A DNA stretch of 38,262 nucleotides from Lachnospiraceae bacterium (GCA_017538995.1 JAFYHV010000102.1:1-38262); one strand, 5' to 3'; shown: positions 1 through 7,914, counted from the first letter of the stretch. Translations and numbers: made by a program. The notes: generated by a model not told the origin, from the letters alone.

Positions 1-572
1 CCGAAAAATGGCCTGACGGAAAACTCATTTCAGACAAACAGTTTATTATTATCGAACAAAATCCCGAAACGTTTATTCAAAGTCCTTATGAAGGAGAAGA
101 AGGAAAAAAGAAACTCGAAAATACAGTTGTGGAATACTTGAAATTATTCCGCAAGTCAGCAGGTTCAGAAGACTTATATGACCGTCTGGTTGAGGATGCG
201 AAGCAGATTATGGACGATCCTGTTCTTGCATCGGAATGCGTTTATTTCCTTCCCGAAATTCTTGCAACGCATGCAGTAATAAGTAAGTTTGATAAAAAAT
301 ATGAAATATCCGATAAAGTGACATTTAATATGCCTGACGGACCTTGCGAAGTATGTGTTTCGCAACTTCTCGATTATGATATGCTTGATAAATGCATATG
401 CGGAATCATTAATAAAAAGGTTTTCGGAGATGATACCAACGAGCTTTATTTTGAATTGCTGGGATGCAGTTCCATAACCAAAATGATTGATCAGGTTATG
501 CAAAAAGATCTGCGTGATATTAAGCCGATAAAAATTTATTACAACATGGGAAAAGATTTTGTTTTACGATAA
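1..572 (+). CDS. Hypothetical protein, 3' end only (5' end outside window)
   Basis: The reading frame of this protein is open from base 3 to the TAA at 570-572, so the gene starts upstream of the window. The GTG at 129 would give 147 residues but has no convincing ribosome site, and the 42 codons before it read as normal protein (EKWPDGKLISDKQF...). The visible part has about 189 residues, is soluble and acidic, and has several cysteines (CEVCV and CICG in the middle). I do not recognise the family. Two small genes follow on the same strand with short gaps, which suggests one transcript. That it is a real gene is fairly certain; its function is unknown. Confidence 0.7.
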   Translation, partial: EKWPDGKLISDKQFIIIEQNPETFIQSPYEGEEGKKKLENTVVEYLKLFRKSAGSEDLYDRLVEDAKQIMDDPVLASECVYFLPEILATHAVISKFDKKYEISDKVTFNMPDGPCEVCVSQLLDYDMLDKCICGIINKKVFGDDTNELYFELLGCSSITKMIDQVMQKDLRDIKPIKIYYNMGKDFVLR

Positions 573-590
573 AGAAGAGAGATATTGCCT

Positions 591-893
591 ATGTCGAAAG
601 ATAAAAACTCAAATGCATTATATAAAAAGCATCTGATGATAATGATATTCATTAATATCTGCCCCATATTTCACTGGATGCGCAATAATAAAAGACTGTT
701 AAACTATTATTTTTATATAGTCCTTGCTGAATTTGAAAAAGTCAAAAACAAGGATTCGGAAATACTGGATATGCTCTACCAGGACCTGCTTGCTTCAAAG
801 AATTCGTTTGACGCACTATACGGTGTTGCGAATTTTATGAACAGCAGAGAATACAGAGCTTTGGTTGCAGCGGCACCTGATAAAAAAGAATAA
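591..893 (+). CDS. Small hypothetical protein (100 aa)
   Basis: An ATG at 591 lies 9 bases after a purine-rich GAAGAGAG ribosome site (574-581); an in-frame TTG two codons earlier is less likely. The product begins MSKDKNSN. It has a moderately hydrophobic stretch around residues 15-45 (LMIMIFINICPIFHWM, then YYFYIVLAEF) and a helical charged C-terminal half. The hydrophobic stretch is interrupted by basic residues, so it may be a buried helix pair rather than a membrane anchor. It lies 18 bases after the previous gene and its stop touches the next gene's leader. I recognise no family. Confidence 0.55.
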   Translation: MSKDKNSNALYKKHLMIMIFINICPIFHWMRNNKRLLNYYFYIVLAEFEKVKNKDSEILDMLYQDLLASKNSFDALYGVANFMNSREYRALVAAAPDKKE

Positions 894-916
894 TGAAATT
901 TAAGGAGGCAAACGAA

Positions 917-1135
917 ATGGCTAATGAGACCGAAATGAACATTGATTACGAGAAGCTTAGAAAAGCGTTAGTTGCGAGAGAGTATGCGAGAACAGCTTTA
1001 GTTCCGCTTCCTTCAAATGTATCAACAACGAATAATATTTATTCGGCAAATCCTGAACAGCTGTTAAATTATGCGAGAAGAGCCGGAATAAATGTCCAGA
1101 AATTCAGGATAAAAGAAAAAAAGAAAAAGAAATAA
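917..1135 (+). CDS. Small basic-tailed hypothetical protein (72 aa)
   Basis: The start is placed at the ATG at 917 because a perfect AAGGAGG (902-908) precedes it by 8 bases; the in-frame ATG at 893 overlaps the previous stop and has no such site. The product begins MANETEMNIDYEKLRKALV and ends in a run of lysines (RIKEKKKKK), so it may bind nucleic acid or an acidic surface, but that is a guess. The residues between (SANPEQLLNYARRAGINVQKF) look like a helix-turn-helix-sized helical segment without a recognisable motif. The next gene starts 6 bases downstream. Confidence 0.55.
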   Translation: MANETEMNIDYEKLRKALVAREYARTALVPLPSNVSTTNNIYSANPEQLLNYARRAGINVQKFRIKEKKKKK

Positions 1136-1141
1136 AAACTT

Positions 1142-1747
1142 ATGACAAATGTTAAACAGATAATTGATATTGTTTTAAATCTGATAGTGATTGTGAACAT
1201 GATATTTTTTACGATCATGTCCTTTAAAAAAGACGGGGAATGGAAACTTCAAAACGGAAAAAGACCGCTTAAGTATTTTACGTTTTTAAGTAACGTACAT
1301 CTGGCAATAGCTTCGCTTTTGATAATCCTTTTCCCGCGTTCTTTTATAATTTGGATGTTAAAATACACAGGCACGGCAGCAGTAACGGTCACCATGATTA
1401 CTGTACTTGTATTTTTAGGACCGACCATAGGATATAAGAAGGTTCTTACAGGCCGCGAACTCTGGATGCATTTAATCAATCCGCTTATAGCGATAGTTAC
1501 TTTTACGATCCTTGAAAGAAGAAGCCTTTCATTTGTGTATTCACTCTTTGGAATGCTTCCGGTAGTTTTGTACGGAATTCTTTATTACTACAAAGTTCTG
1601 CTGGTTAAAAATGAAGAAAAGAAATGGGACGATTTTTACGGCTATAACAAAGGCGGGAAATGGTATATTTCCATAATCCTTATGTTAGTCGGCACATTTG
1701 CCATTTGCTTGGCTTATTATTTTACGGGAAAGATTAATCTTTTATGA
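1142..1747 (+). CDS. Six-helix integral membrane protein, Pr6Pr-like
   Basis: This 201-residue protein is almost entirely hydrophobic, with about six membrane segments near residues 7-25, 42-62, 70-92, 108-124, 132-150 and 174-196. The layout (a short polar loop GKRPLKYFTFLSNVHLA after helix 1, and LWMHLINPLIAIVTF before helix 4) resembles the Pr6Pr family of bacterial membrane proteins of unknown function; this assignment is from memory of the motif. The start ATG at 1142 has only an A-rich leader, so translation may depend on coupling to the gene 6 bases upstream. Its stop overlaps the next start (ATGA at 1744-1747), which implies translational coupling with the methyltransferase. Confidence 0.6.
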   Translation: MTNVKQIIDIVLNLIVIVNMIFFTIMSFKKDGEWKLQNGKRPLKYFTFLSNVHLAIASLLIILFPRSFIIWMLKYTGTAAVTVTMITVLVFLGPTIGYKKVLTGRELWMHLINPLIAIVTFTILERRSLSFVYSLFGMLPVVLYGILYYYKVLLVKNEEKKWDDFYGYNKGGKWYISIILMLVGTFAICLAYYFTGKINLL

Positions 1748-2358
1748 GCATAAGAACCAACTACGAAAAATGGTATGAAGGCGATGAATATTACTGGGGC
1801 CTGGAACCCGGTGATTTTTTATTTGAATTGATAAACCTTTGTCCTCCTACGGAGAATACTAAAGTTCTCGATATAGGTTGCGGTGAGGGAAAAGACGCGG
1901 TTTTTATGGCCGAGAAAGGCTATGATGTAACTGCTTTCGATTTAACAGAAAACGGCATCAGAAAGACAATTGCTCTTGCTCATAAAAGAGGCGTAAAAGT
2001 CAATGCCTATGTTGACGACATCAATACCTTCGAAACAGACGAGAAGTTTGATATTATCTTTTCCACGGGAACGGTTCAGTATATTTTTGATGAGAATAAA
2101 GAAACATTCTTTAAAAAGTTAGAGAAAATAACAAAACCGAACGGAATTGTTTTTATCAATGTATTTGTTGAAAAATCATTTCTTGAATTACCTCCTGACT
2201 GGGATAAGGAAGAGAAAATGTGGAAGTCGGGCGAGCTGTTCACATACTTTTCCGACTGGAAATTTGAAAAGATTGATGAAGTTATTTTCGAGGATAACAG
2301 CGGAGGAATATCGCATTATCACTGCATGGATACAATTATCTGCAGAAAGGTTAATTAA
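1744..2358 (+). CDS. Class I SAM-dependent methyltransferase, TehB-like
   Basis: A 204-residue Rossmann-fold methyltransferase. The SAM-binding motif I is VLDIGCGEGKDAVFMAEKG (residues 41-59), followed by an acidic end of strand 2 (VTAFDLTENGI) and a D-D pair (VDDINTF) at motif III. The N-terminal YYWGLEPGDFLFE and the C-terminal WKSGELFTYFSDWKF with a final SHYHC segment match the TehB/tellurite-resistance methyltransferase family, whose natural substrate is often unknown; I do not infer tellurite resistance. It overlaps the membrane-protein gene upstream by 4 bases, so the two are probably translated together. Confidence 0.75.
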   Translation: MSIRTNYEKWYEGDEYYWGLEPGDFLFELINLCPPTENTKVLDIGCGEGKDAVFMAEKGYDVTAFDLTENGIRKTIALAHKRGVKVNAYVDDINTFETDEKFDIIFSTGTVQYIFDENKETFFKKLEKITKPNGIVFINVFVEKSFLELPPDWDKEEKMWKSGELFTYFSDWKFEKIDEVIFEDNSGGISHYHCMDTIICRKVN

Positions 2359-2373
2359 GAAAGAAGAAAACTG

Positions 2374-3189
2374 ATGAAAGTTAAAAAGAATCATATATTA
2401 CTCATAATTACAATATTTGTTTTTCTTTTCTCCGGATGTTCTTTTGCAAGCCATACAGAACAGCCGGTTGAGCCTGATCCGATTGTAGTCAATGATGATG
2501 ATAATCAGAACAGTTATGTGTCAAATCCTTGGAAGGAAGTAACAAAAGCTGATGTTGAAGAAGGTTTAGGCATCGAAATAAATCTTCCTGATGATGCCCA
2601 AAATATCGTTGCCCGTCAGAATTCATCAGTCGACTTATATGAAATTCTTTTTAACTACAACAATTTGGACTTTACATATCGAATCAAAATGTCTGCAGGA
2701 GATGAAGATATTTCAGGTCTTTATTATGACTGGACGATATCATCCGACGAAAATATAAAGGGCTTTGAAGGAAAGTCATACCGTGCAATAACAGATGAAG
2801 AAACAGTTGACCTTGTTACATGGGTAGATGAAGAAAATGACATTACCTATTCGCTCAGCACATCTGCGGCGGATTTGGACGGATTTGATATTATTGCAAT
2901 TGTTGAAAAATTAATTAACAACGGAGAAGAATTATCCGAAGAAATTCTTTACGATCAGGAAACGATACGTGAAATCTTGGCAAGAAAGTATACCTGCGAC
3001 ACACCGCCTTTTTACACAGTTCTAGATCATATAACCGAAGACGGCCTTTACGTATATCACATATATGAAAGCGTGGACAATGAAATTGAAGCGCATTCTG
3101 CTACTATAGACTGGGTTACGGTAGATCCTAAAACAGGCGAAGCGACAACCTTCTTTGATGAAACATTTAATATCGGAGACTACAAATAA
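2374..3189 (+). CDS. Predicted lipoprotein of unknown function (271 aa)
   Basis: The N-terminus has three lysines, a hydrophobic core and a lipobox LFSGC with the modified cysteine at residue 22, so it should be a lipid-anchored extracytoplasmic protein. The mature part is strongly acidic (many D and E), begins with a low-complexity linker (HTEQPVEPDPIVVNDDD) and continues as mixed alpha/beta sequence without a motif I can name. A GAAAGAAG ribosome site precedes the ATG, 15 bases after the methyltransferase stop. It closes the first gene cluster; a promoter for the next gene begins 6 bases after its stop. Confidence 0.7.
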   Translation: MKVKKNHILLIITIFVFLFSGCSFASHTEQPVEPDPIVVNDDDNQNSYVSNPWKEVTKADVEEGLGIEINLPDDAQNIVARQNSSVDLYEILFNYNNLDFTYRIKMSAGDEDISGLYYDWTISSDENIKGFEGKSYRAITDEETVDLVTWVDEENDITYSLSTSAADLDGFDIIAIVEKLINNGEELSEEILYDQETIREILARKYTCDTPPFYTVLDHITEDGLYVYHIYESVDNEIEAHSATIDWVTVDPKTGEATTFFDETFNIGDYK

Positions 3190-3194
3190 GTTCA

Positions 3195-3223
3195 TTGAAA
3201 AATGGCTCGAAATTTGGTAAAAT
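3195..3223 (+). promoter_or_regulatory. Predicted sigma-A promoter for the beta-CASP nuclease gene
   Basis: TTGAAA (3195-3200), a 17-base spacer and TAAAAT (3218-3223) lie about 55 bases before the start codon at 3278. The spacer begins AATGG, as it does in the lysC promoter at 7915. Confidence 0.65.
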
Positions 3224-3277
3224 AAACTATGATGTGAGGTAGGAATACTTCAGGGTTTTAAGGGGGCAAAATTTAAT

Positions 3278-4882
3278 ATGAGACTTCATTTTATCGGGGC
3301 GGATCACGAGGTAACCGGAAGCTGTCACTGCATAGAAGCATGCGGCAAATGGATTCTGGTTGACTATGGTATGGAGCAGGGTATTAATGTTTATGAAAAT
3401 GCCGAGCTTCCCTGCGCGGAGTGCGATATAGATTATGTTTTTCTTACGCACGCGCATATTGACCATACGGGACTTCTGCCTCTTTTATATTCCAAGGGAT
3501 TCAAAGGAAAAGTCATTGCTACCGAAGCTACGAGAGACCTATGCAGTATAATGCTTCGTGACTGTGCACACATTCAGATGCAGGAAGCAGAATGGAAGAG
3601 TAGGAAAGCTAAAAGAGGCGCAAAGGACTTTGATGTTAAACCGCTTTATACAATGGAAGATGCAGAAGGAATCATTCGTAAAATTCTTCCGTTTGCATAT
3701 AACGCAGAATACGATCTCTGTGAAGGTATATCATTCAGATTTACCGATGTTGGGCATCTTTTAGGATCTTCAAGTATCGAAATCTGGATTACCGAAATGG
3801 GTATTACCAAGAAGATTGTTTTCTCGGGAGATTTGGGAAATGTAAACGATCCGATTTTAAAAGATCCGACATACACCGATGAAGCCGATTATGTAGTAAT
3901 GGAATCCACATACGGCGACAGATATCACTCAAAAGATCAGCCTGATTATGTCAAAGAACTTGCCAATATAATTCAGACAACCTTTGACAGAGGCGGTAAT
4001 GTTGTTATTCCTTCTTTTGCGGTCGGCAGAACGCAGGAAATGCTTTATTTCCTCCGTCAGATTAAAACCGAAAAGCGCATACAGGGCCATGATGATTTTA
4101 AGGTATTTGTAGACTCACCTCTGGCGGTTGAAGCAACGGAAGTTTTCCAGAAAAACATTTACAACTGCTTCTCGGATCAGGCTATGGAACTTGTAAGACA
4201 GGGAATCAACCCCCTTGTATTCCCGGGACTTAATCTTACGATTACATCCGACGAATCCAAAGAAATTAACTTCGATTCAGAGCCCAAGGTAATTATTTCC
4301 GCATCAGGCATGTGTGAGGCAGGACGTATCAGACATCATTTAAAACACAACCTCTGGAGAGAAGAGTGTACGATTCTTTTCGTAGGTTACCAGGCTAACG
4401 GAACTCTCGGCAGAATGCTCGTAGACGGAGTTGAAGAAGTTAAACTTTTCGGTGAGCCGATTGAAGTAAATGCACATATCGAGGTTCTTGCCGGAATGAG
4501 CGGACATGCCGATAAGGGCGGACTTATTGACTGGGTAAGTGCTTTTAAGAGAAAGCCCAACAAAGTATTTCTTGTTCACGGTGAAGATTCCGTCTGCAAC
4601 ATGTTTGCGGACTGCTTAAGAGACGAATACGGATTCGATACATATGCTCCGTTCTCAGGTACCATCTATGATCTGATGGCCGACGAAATCGAATACGAGG
4701 CATATCCGAAGCCCGTGGAGAAAAAAGATCCTTCGAAGAGAGTTACCGAAGTATTTGCCCGCCTCCTTGCAGCTGGAAACAGACTCTTACAGGTTATCGA
4801 AAGAAACCAGGGCGGTGCAAACAAAGATCTTGCGAAATTCGCAGACCAGATCAACTCGCTGTGTGATAAATGGGACAGATAA
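3278..4882 (+). CDS. Beta-CASP metallo-beta-lactamase-fold nuclease (YSH1/COG1236 type)
   Basis: A 534-residue protein of the metallo-beta-lactamase superfamily with a beta-CASP insert, the group of RNases J and CPSF-73-like RNA-processing enzymes. Visible motifs are the zinc motif HAHIDHTG (residues 58-65), a downstream ligand in DVGHLLGSSSIE, the phosphate-ligand aspartate in FSGDLGN, the beta-CASP motif A glutamate in VMESTYGDR, motif B in SASGMCEAGRIRHH, and the terminal histidine motif in VFLVHGED preceded by GMSGHAD. It lacks the KH-like C-terminal extension expected of RNase J and instead ends in a helical tail of about 60 residues. A GGGGG ribosome site precedes the ATG. Likely an RNA exo- or endonuclease; substrate unknown. 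Confidence 0.85.
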   Translation: MRLHFIGADHEVTGSCHCIEACGKWILVDYGMEQGINVYENAELPCAECDIDYVFLTHAHIDHTGLLPLLYSKGFKGKVIATEATRDLCSIMLRDCAHIQMQEAEWKSRKAKRGAKDFDVKPLYTMEDAEGIIRKILPFAYNAEYDLCEGISFRFTDVGHLLGSSSIEIWITEMGITKKIVFSGDLGNVNDPILKDPTYTDEADYVVMESTYGDRYHSKDQPDYVKELANIIQTTFDRGGNVVIPSFAVGRTQEMLYFLRQIKTEKRIQGHDDFKVFVDSPLAVEATEVFQKNIYNCFSDQAMELVRQGINPLVFPGLNLTITSDESKEINFDSEPKVIISASGMCEAGRIRHHLKHNLWREECTILFVGYQANGTLGRMLVDGVEEVKLFGEPIEVNAHIEVLAGMSGHADKGGLIDWVSAFKRKPNKVFLVHGEDSVCNMFADCLRDEYGFDTYAPFSGTIYDLMADEIEYEAYPKPVEKKDPSKRVTEVFARLLAAGNRLLQVIERNQGGANKDLAKFADQINSLCDKWDR

Positions 4883-4884
4883 TA

Positions 4885-4923
4885 AAAAAAGCCCAAAGGG
4901 GACGGTTCTCTTTTGGCTTTTTT
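4885..4923 (+). terminator. Rho-independent terminator formed on a repeat unit
   Basis: AAAAAAGCCCAAAG (4885-4898) pairs, with one mismatch, with CTTTTGGCTTTTTT (4910-4923) around the loop GGGACGGTTCT. The U-run follows the stem directly. It lies just after the nuclease stop. The loop carries the GGGGACGGTTCT word of the local extragenic repeat. Confidence 0.65.
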
Positions 4924-4925
4924 GA

Positions 4926-4984
4926 CCAGTTGGGGACGGTTCTATTTTGGCCTTTTTTACCATTTTAGAACCGTCCCCAATTGG
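4926..4984. repeat. Inverted extragenic repeat (GGGGACGGTTCT family), copy A
   Basis: The 19-base arm at 4926-4944 and the arm at 4966-4984 are reverse complements with one mismatch (18 of 19). Each contains TTGGGGACGGTTCT or its complement. The first arm plus its extension (4930-4962) is repeated with 32 of 33 identical bases at 19051-19083. It sits between two convergent genes and may also serve as a terminator for the minus-strand gene. Similar words are, as far as I recall, widespread in Firmicutes near REP-associated tyrosine transposases; no such gene is in this window. Confidence 0.75.
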
Positions 4985-5752
4985 CTATTTCTTTTGCTGA
5001 TATACGGGATCGGCAGGATAGCCGCCTTTTAATTTCTGCATGCCGCGCTGGATGGCATCCTTTGAATTCTTCCAGTCGGCATCTTTATTTCTGTAGTCGT
5101 ATTTTTCGATGAGCCATGAAACATCTTCCTGAAGACGGTCCATGTTTTTCTGCATCAGAGGGAAGAGCATATTGAAGAATTCTTCCTTCTGCTTGTCGTT
5201 AAGTCTGGTTTCTGCGGCTTCGCACAGATCTCCGAAATGTGTGATGCAGAAGCCTTTTGAGTTTTTAATCTTTTCAACGAATTCATCGTCTTTTTTATAC
5301 ATTACAAAGAAAGTATCAAGATATCTTTCGTACATTTCGTTGAATGAATTGCAGATGTAGCAGGATTCTTCTTTGGCCTTGGCCCAAGCTGCAACGGAGT
5401 TTCTCATTTCAGTGCCCGAAGACTTGGTAAACTTCGCCATAAAAGGAGTTTTGCCGGGCTTGTAAGCATCCATGGCATCTTTCATCTGGCGGCGCATCTC
5501 CATGTAGTGTGTTTTTAGAATCCATGCATTGCCTAATGTATTGCCGTAATCAAACATCTTTTTGAAATGCATTTTGCAAAAGCCTGCTTTGTCTGTTTTT
5601 TCTCTCATATCGGCTTCCATATAGGATGAACCGGAGCCTAAAACCAGGTCCAAAAGATCCTGTTCAACATCTCTTTCCACGAAGCAGAAAGGACATTCAT
5701 CCTTGGCGTTTACGGCGTCGTTCATGGGTATTGTATATAATTTTTCTTTCAT
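4985..5752 (-). CDS. DUF6062 family Cys-rich protein (255 aa)
   Basis: The start is the ATG at 5752 because GGAGG lies 6 bases upstream on this strand; a longer reading to 5791 has no ribosome site. The N-terminus KLYTIPMNDAV followed by CPFC (residues 20-23) is what I associate with DUF6062 of Clostridia. Further Cys/His pairs are CKMH, CYIC and CITHF, so the protein may hold two metal sites or disulfides, each made of a CxxC and a CxxH half. It is soluble and rich in charged helices. Its function is not known to me. It has a divergent promoter region with hom and is convergent with the nuclease gene. Confidence 0.75.
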   Translation of the reverse strand: MKEKLYTIPMNDAVNAKDECPFCFVERDVEQDLLDLVLGSGSSYMEADMREKTDKAGFCKMHFKKMFDYGNTLGNAWILKTHYMEMRRQMKDAMDAYKPGKTPFMAKFTKSSGTEMRNSVAAWAKAKEESCYICNSFNEMYERYLDTFFVMYKKDDEFVEKIKNSKGFCITHFGDLCEAAETRLNDKQKEEFFNMLFPLMQKNMDRLQEDVSWLIEKYDYRNKDADWKNSKDAIQRGMQKLKGGYPADPVYQQKK

Positions 5753-5781
5753 AGGAAGCCTCCTGAAATTTTCTTTTATAC

Positions 5782-5811
5782 ATTTTAACAACCTGAGGGG
5801 ACAAGTGTCAA
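5782..5811 (-). promoter_or_regulatory. Predicted promoter for the DUF6062 gene
   Basis: On the minus strand TTGACA (5811-5806), an 18-base spacer and TAAAAT (5787-5782) preceded by TGT (extended -10) lie about 30 bases before the start codon at 5752. The -35 box lies inside the TGTCAAAC repeat described separately. Confidence 0.55.
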
Positions 5812-5838
5812 ACTTGTTTTCAACTTGTCAAACACTTG
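5802..5838. promoter_or_regulatory. Candidate operator between divergent DUF6062 and hom promoters
   Basis: TGTCAAAC occurs at 5806-5813 and again at 5826-5833, exactly 20 bases apart, about two helical turns. The block is also bounded by an inverted pair CAAGTGT (5802-5808) and ACACTTG (5832-5838). The repeats coincide with the -35 boxes of both divergent promoters, so a bound regulator would affect both. Confidence 0.35.
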
Positions 5839-5853
5839 CAAAAATGTTATAAT
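5825..5853 (+). promoter_or_regulatory. Predicted promoter for the hom gene
   Basis: TTGTCA (5825-5830), a 17-base spacer and a perfect TATAAT (5848-5853) with a TGT extension just upstream. The hom start codon is about 42 bases further on. Confidence 0.75.
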
Positions 5854-5894
5854 TTCTGTTGTTTTGGCATTATTTTGTCATAAAGGAGATAGTT

Positions 5895-7103
5895 ATGATA
5901 AGTGTTGCTGTTATGGGATACGGCACTGTCGGCAGCGGTGTTGTGGAAATAATCGACAAAAACAAAAAAGAGATAAACGAGAAAGCCGGCGATGAGGTAT
6001 CTGTCAAGTACATACTTGATTTAAGAGATTTCCCGGGCGATCCTCATCAGGACAAATTCATAAAAGATTACAAGATTCTCGTGGATGACCCCGAAGTGGA
6101 TATCGTTGTAGAAGCTATGGGCGGAATCGGAACTGCATATAAATTTACCAAGGAAGCACTCCTTGCAGGGAAGAGTGTGTGTACATCCAATAAGGCTGTA
6201 GTGGCAGAGCACGGCCCTGAGCTTCTTAAAATTGCAAAAGAAAATAACTGTACATATATTTTTGAAGCCAGCGTAGGCGGCGGTATTCCCATCATCAGAC
6301 CGCTTCACACAAGCTTCACCGCAGAAAAAATCGAAAGCATTACAGGTATCTTAAACGGTACGACGAACTATATGCTTACGAAGATGGATGAAGAGAACTG
6401 CGATTATGACGAAGTGCTTAAGGAAGCACAGGCTAAGGGTTATGCCGAGCAGAACCCCGAAGCAGACGTATGCGGATACGACGCATGCAGAAAGATTGCA
6501 ATCCTCACATCTTTAAGCTGCGGCAAGACTGTTCATTATCAGGATATCCGCACGGAAGGTATCACAAATATCGACAAGGCGGATTTTGAATATGCCAAGA
6601 AACTTAATTCTTCTATTAAGCTTCTCGGTTTAAGCCGTATGGAAAACGGAAAGTGTTTATGTATCGTTGCTCCTTTTATGGTAAATGAAAAACATCCTCT
6701 TTCCATGGTTCGTGGCGTATTCAATGCAATTATGGTAAAAGGAAACATGGTCGGCGATACACTCTTTTATGGTCAGGGCGCAGGCAAACTTGCAACTGCA
6801 TCCGCAATTGTGGCTGATATCGTAGACTGTGCTGTAAATAAGGGGAAAACAATCGAATGTCTCTGGAAGGATGAAGATGCTATCCTCGCCGATGACAGCG
6901 AAAAATACTTCAGTTATTTCGTTCGTGTAAAGAAGGATTCTTTCGAAGAGATTTCAAAGAGCCTTCAGGCGGAAAAAGTTCTTGATTCGGAAAATGAAGA
7001 AATCGGTTTTGTAAGCAAAAAGATTTCCGAAGAAGAATTCCTTAAAATCAAAGACAATTACGAAGCAGCGATAATCAATTACATTCGTATTTTAGACTGT
7101 TAA
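5895..7103 (+). CDS. hom: Homoserine dehydrogenase
   Basis: Reduces aspartate semialdehyde to homoserine with NAD(P)H, the branch point to threonine, methionine and isoleucine. The ATG at 5895 follows AAGGAGAT by 5 bases; upstream in-frame codons have no ribosome site and lie in the promoter. The 402-residue product has the nucleotide-binding GYGTVGSG at residues 8-15, TSNKAVVAEHG carrying the catalytic-region lysine, GGGIPIIRP and ILNGTTNYML of the substrate domain, and ADVCGYDACRKIAIL with the second conserved lysine. The tail after about residue 350 (FSYFVRVKK...) looks like a short ACT domain, as in feedback-regulated forms. It is followed 30 bases later by the ApgM-like gene and then lysC. 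Confidence 0.93.
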   Translation: MISVAVMGYGTVGSGVVEIIDKNKKEINEKAGDEVSVKYILDLRDFPGDPHQDKFIKDYKILVDDPEVDIVVEAMGGIGTAYKFTKEALLAGKSVCTSNKAVVAEHGPELLKIAKENNCTYIFEASVGGGIPIIRPLHTSFTAEKIESITGILNGTTNYMLTKMDEENCDYDEVLKEAQAKGYAEQNPEADVCGYDACRKIAILTSLSCGKTVHYQDIRTEGITNIDKADFEYAKKLNSSIKLLGLSRMENGKCLCIVAPFMVNEKHPLSMVRGVFNAIMVKGNMVGDTLFYGQGAGKLATASAIVADIVDCAVNKGKTIECLWKDEDAILADDSEKYFSYFVRVKKDSFEEISKSLQAEKVLDSENEEIGFVSKKISEEEFLKIKDNYEAAIINYIRILDC

Positions 7104-7133
7104 CAGGTCTTTAGTTTTTGACAGGTAGTAAAC

Positions 7134-7907
7134 ATGAAGTATGTAGTTATAATTTGTGACGGTATGTCGGATGAACCTCTTGAAGAGCTTGGCGGAAAGA
7201 CTCCTCTTTTTGCAGCCAAGACTTCGCATACCGATACACTTGCAAGGGTTTCGGAGTTAGGCATCGTTCATACAATTCCCAAGGGAATGGATGCCGAATC
7301 CGCGACTGCAATTCTTTCTGTACTCGGATATAATCCCTCACTCATTGAAAATATATTAAAGGATGAACCTAGTGAAACATCCTTTGATTTTTATACTAAT
7401 ACGGGTAAAAAAGGCGCCATTGTCACAGCCGATGACAAAATAAAAGCTGTTGCGAAAAAAATAAATCTTTCCGTAATAGAAGCAGAAGGTGCGACAGGCG
7501 ATTTATCCACCAACTATGCCGGTAAAAAAGATGCGGCTGTAAAAGCATTCTTTGACGATGATATGGACCTTGTAATGATTCATGTCAAAGCACCCGGTGT
7601 GGCAGGCGAAAACAAGGATCTTGATAAAAAGATTTCCGCGATTGAAAGCCTTGATGCCTACATCGTAGGACCTCTGGTGGAAGAGATGCAGGGCAGGGAT
7701 GCTGAATTCAGACTCCTTTTAATGCCGGGGTATCCTACACCCGTCAGACTCGGAAGCAATTCCAAGGAAGCCGTTCCTTATCTTTTATACGATTCATCCA
7801 TGGAAGAGGACGGAGACCCTGTATTTTCGGAAAAAACAGCACTCGAGAAGGGCTTCTTTTATGATGAAGGATACCTTCTTTCCAATCATTTTTTGGAAGC
7901 AGAGTAG
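7134..7907 (+). CDS. Degenerate ApgM-type phosphoglycerate mutase homolog, probably catalytically inactive
   Basis: The 257-residue product matches the two ends of the archaeal-type cofactor-independent phosphoglycerate mutase family (about 400 residues), some members of which are proposed to serve as homoserine kinases beside hom. The N-terminus has CDGMSDEPLEELGGKTPL with the metal-binding Asp9 and the nucleophile region GMDAESATAILSVLGY with Ser56. After residue 70 about 140 family residues are missing, and the match resumes at SFDFY. In the C-terminal half, all expected metal ligands are changed: the family APDEAGH reads APGVAGE (153-159), the DH of DHPTP reads GY (199-200), and the later TH reads SN. 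The frame is intact and codon use ordinary, so it appears to be kept as a protein. A scaffold or regulatory role is inference only. Confidence 0.75.
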   Translation: MKYVVIICDGMSDEPLEELGGKTPLFAAKTSHTDTLARVSELGIVHTIPKGMDAESATAILSVLGYNPSLIENILKDEPSETSFDFYTNTGKKGAIVTADDKIKAVAKKINLSVIEAEGATGDLSTNYAGKKDAAVKAFFDDDMDLVMIHVKAPGVAGENKDLDKKISAIESLDAYIVGPLVEEMQGRDAEFRLLLMPGYPTPVRLGSNSKEAVPYLLYDSSMEEDGDPVFSEKTALEKGFFYDEGYLLSNHFLEAE

Positions 7908-7914
7908 TTTTTTG

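Noticed and set aside
1744-2358. Tellurite resistance for the TehB-like methyltransferase
   Set aside because: TehB-like proteins are broad SAM methyltransferases and no tehA or ter genes are present.
7081-7133. TTGACA at 7118-7123 as a promoter for the ApgM-like gene
   Set aside because: It is only 10 bases before the start codon, with no room for a -10 box before the ribosome site.
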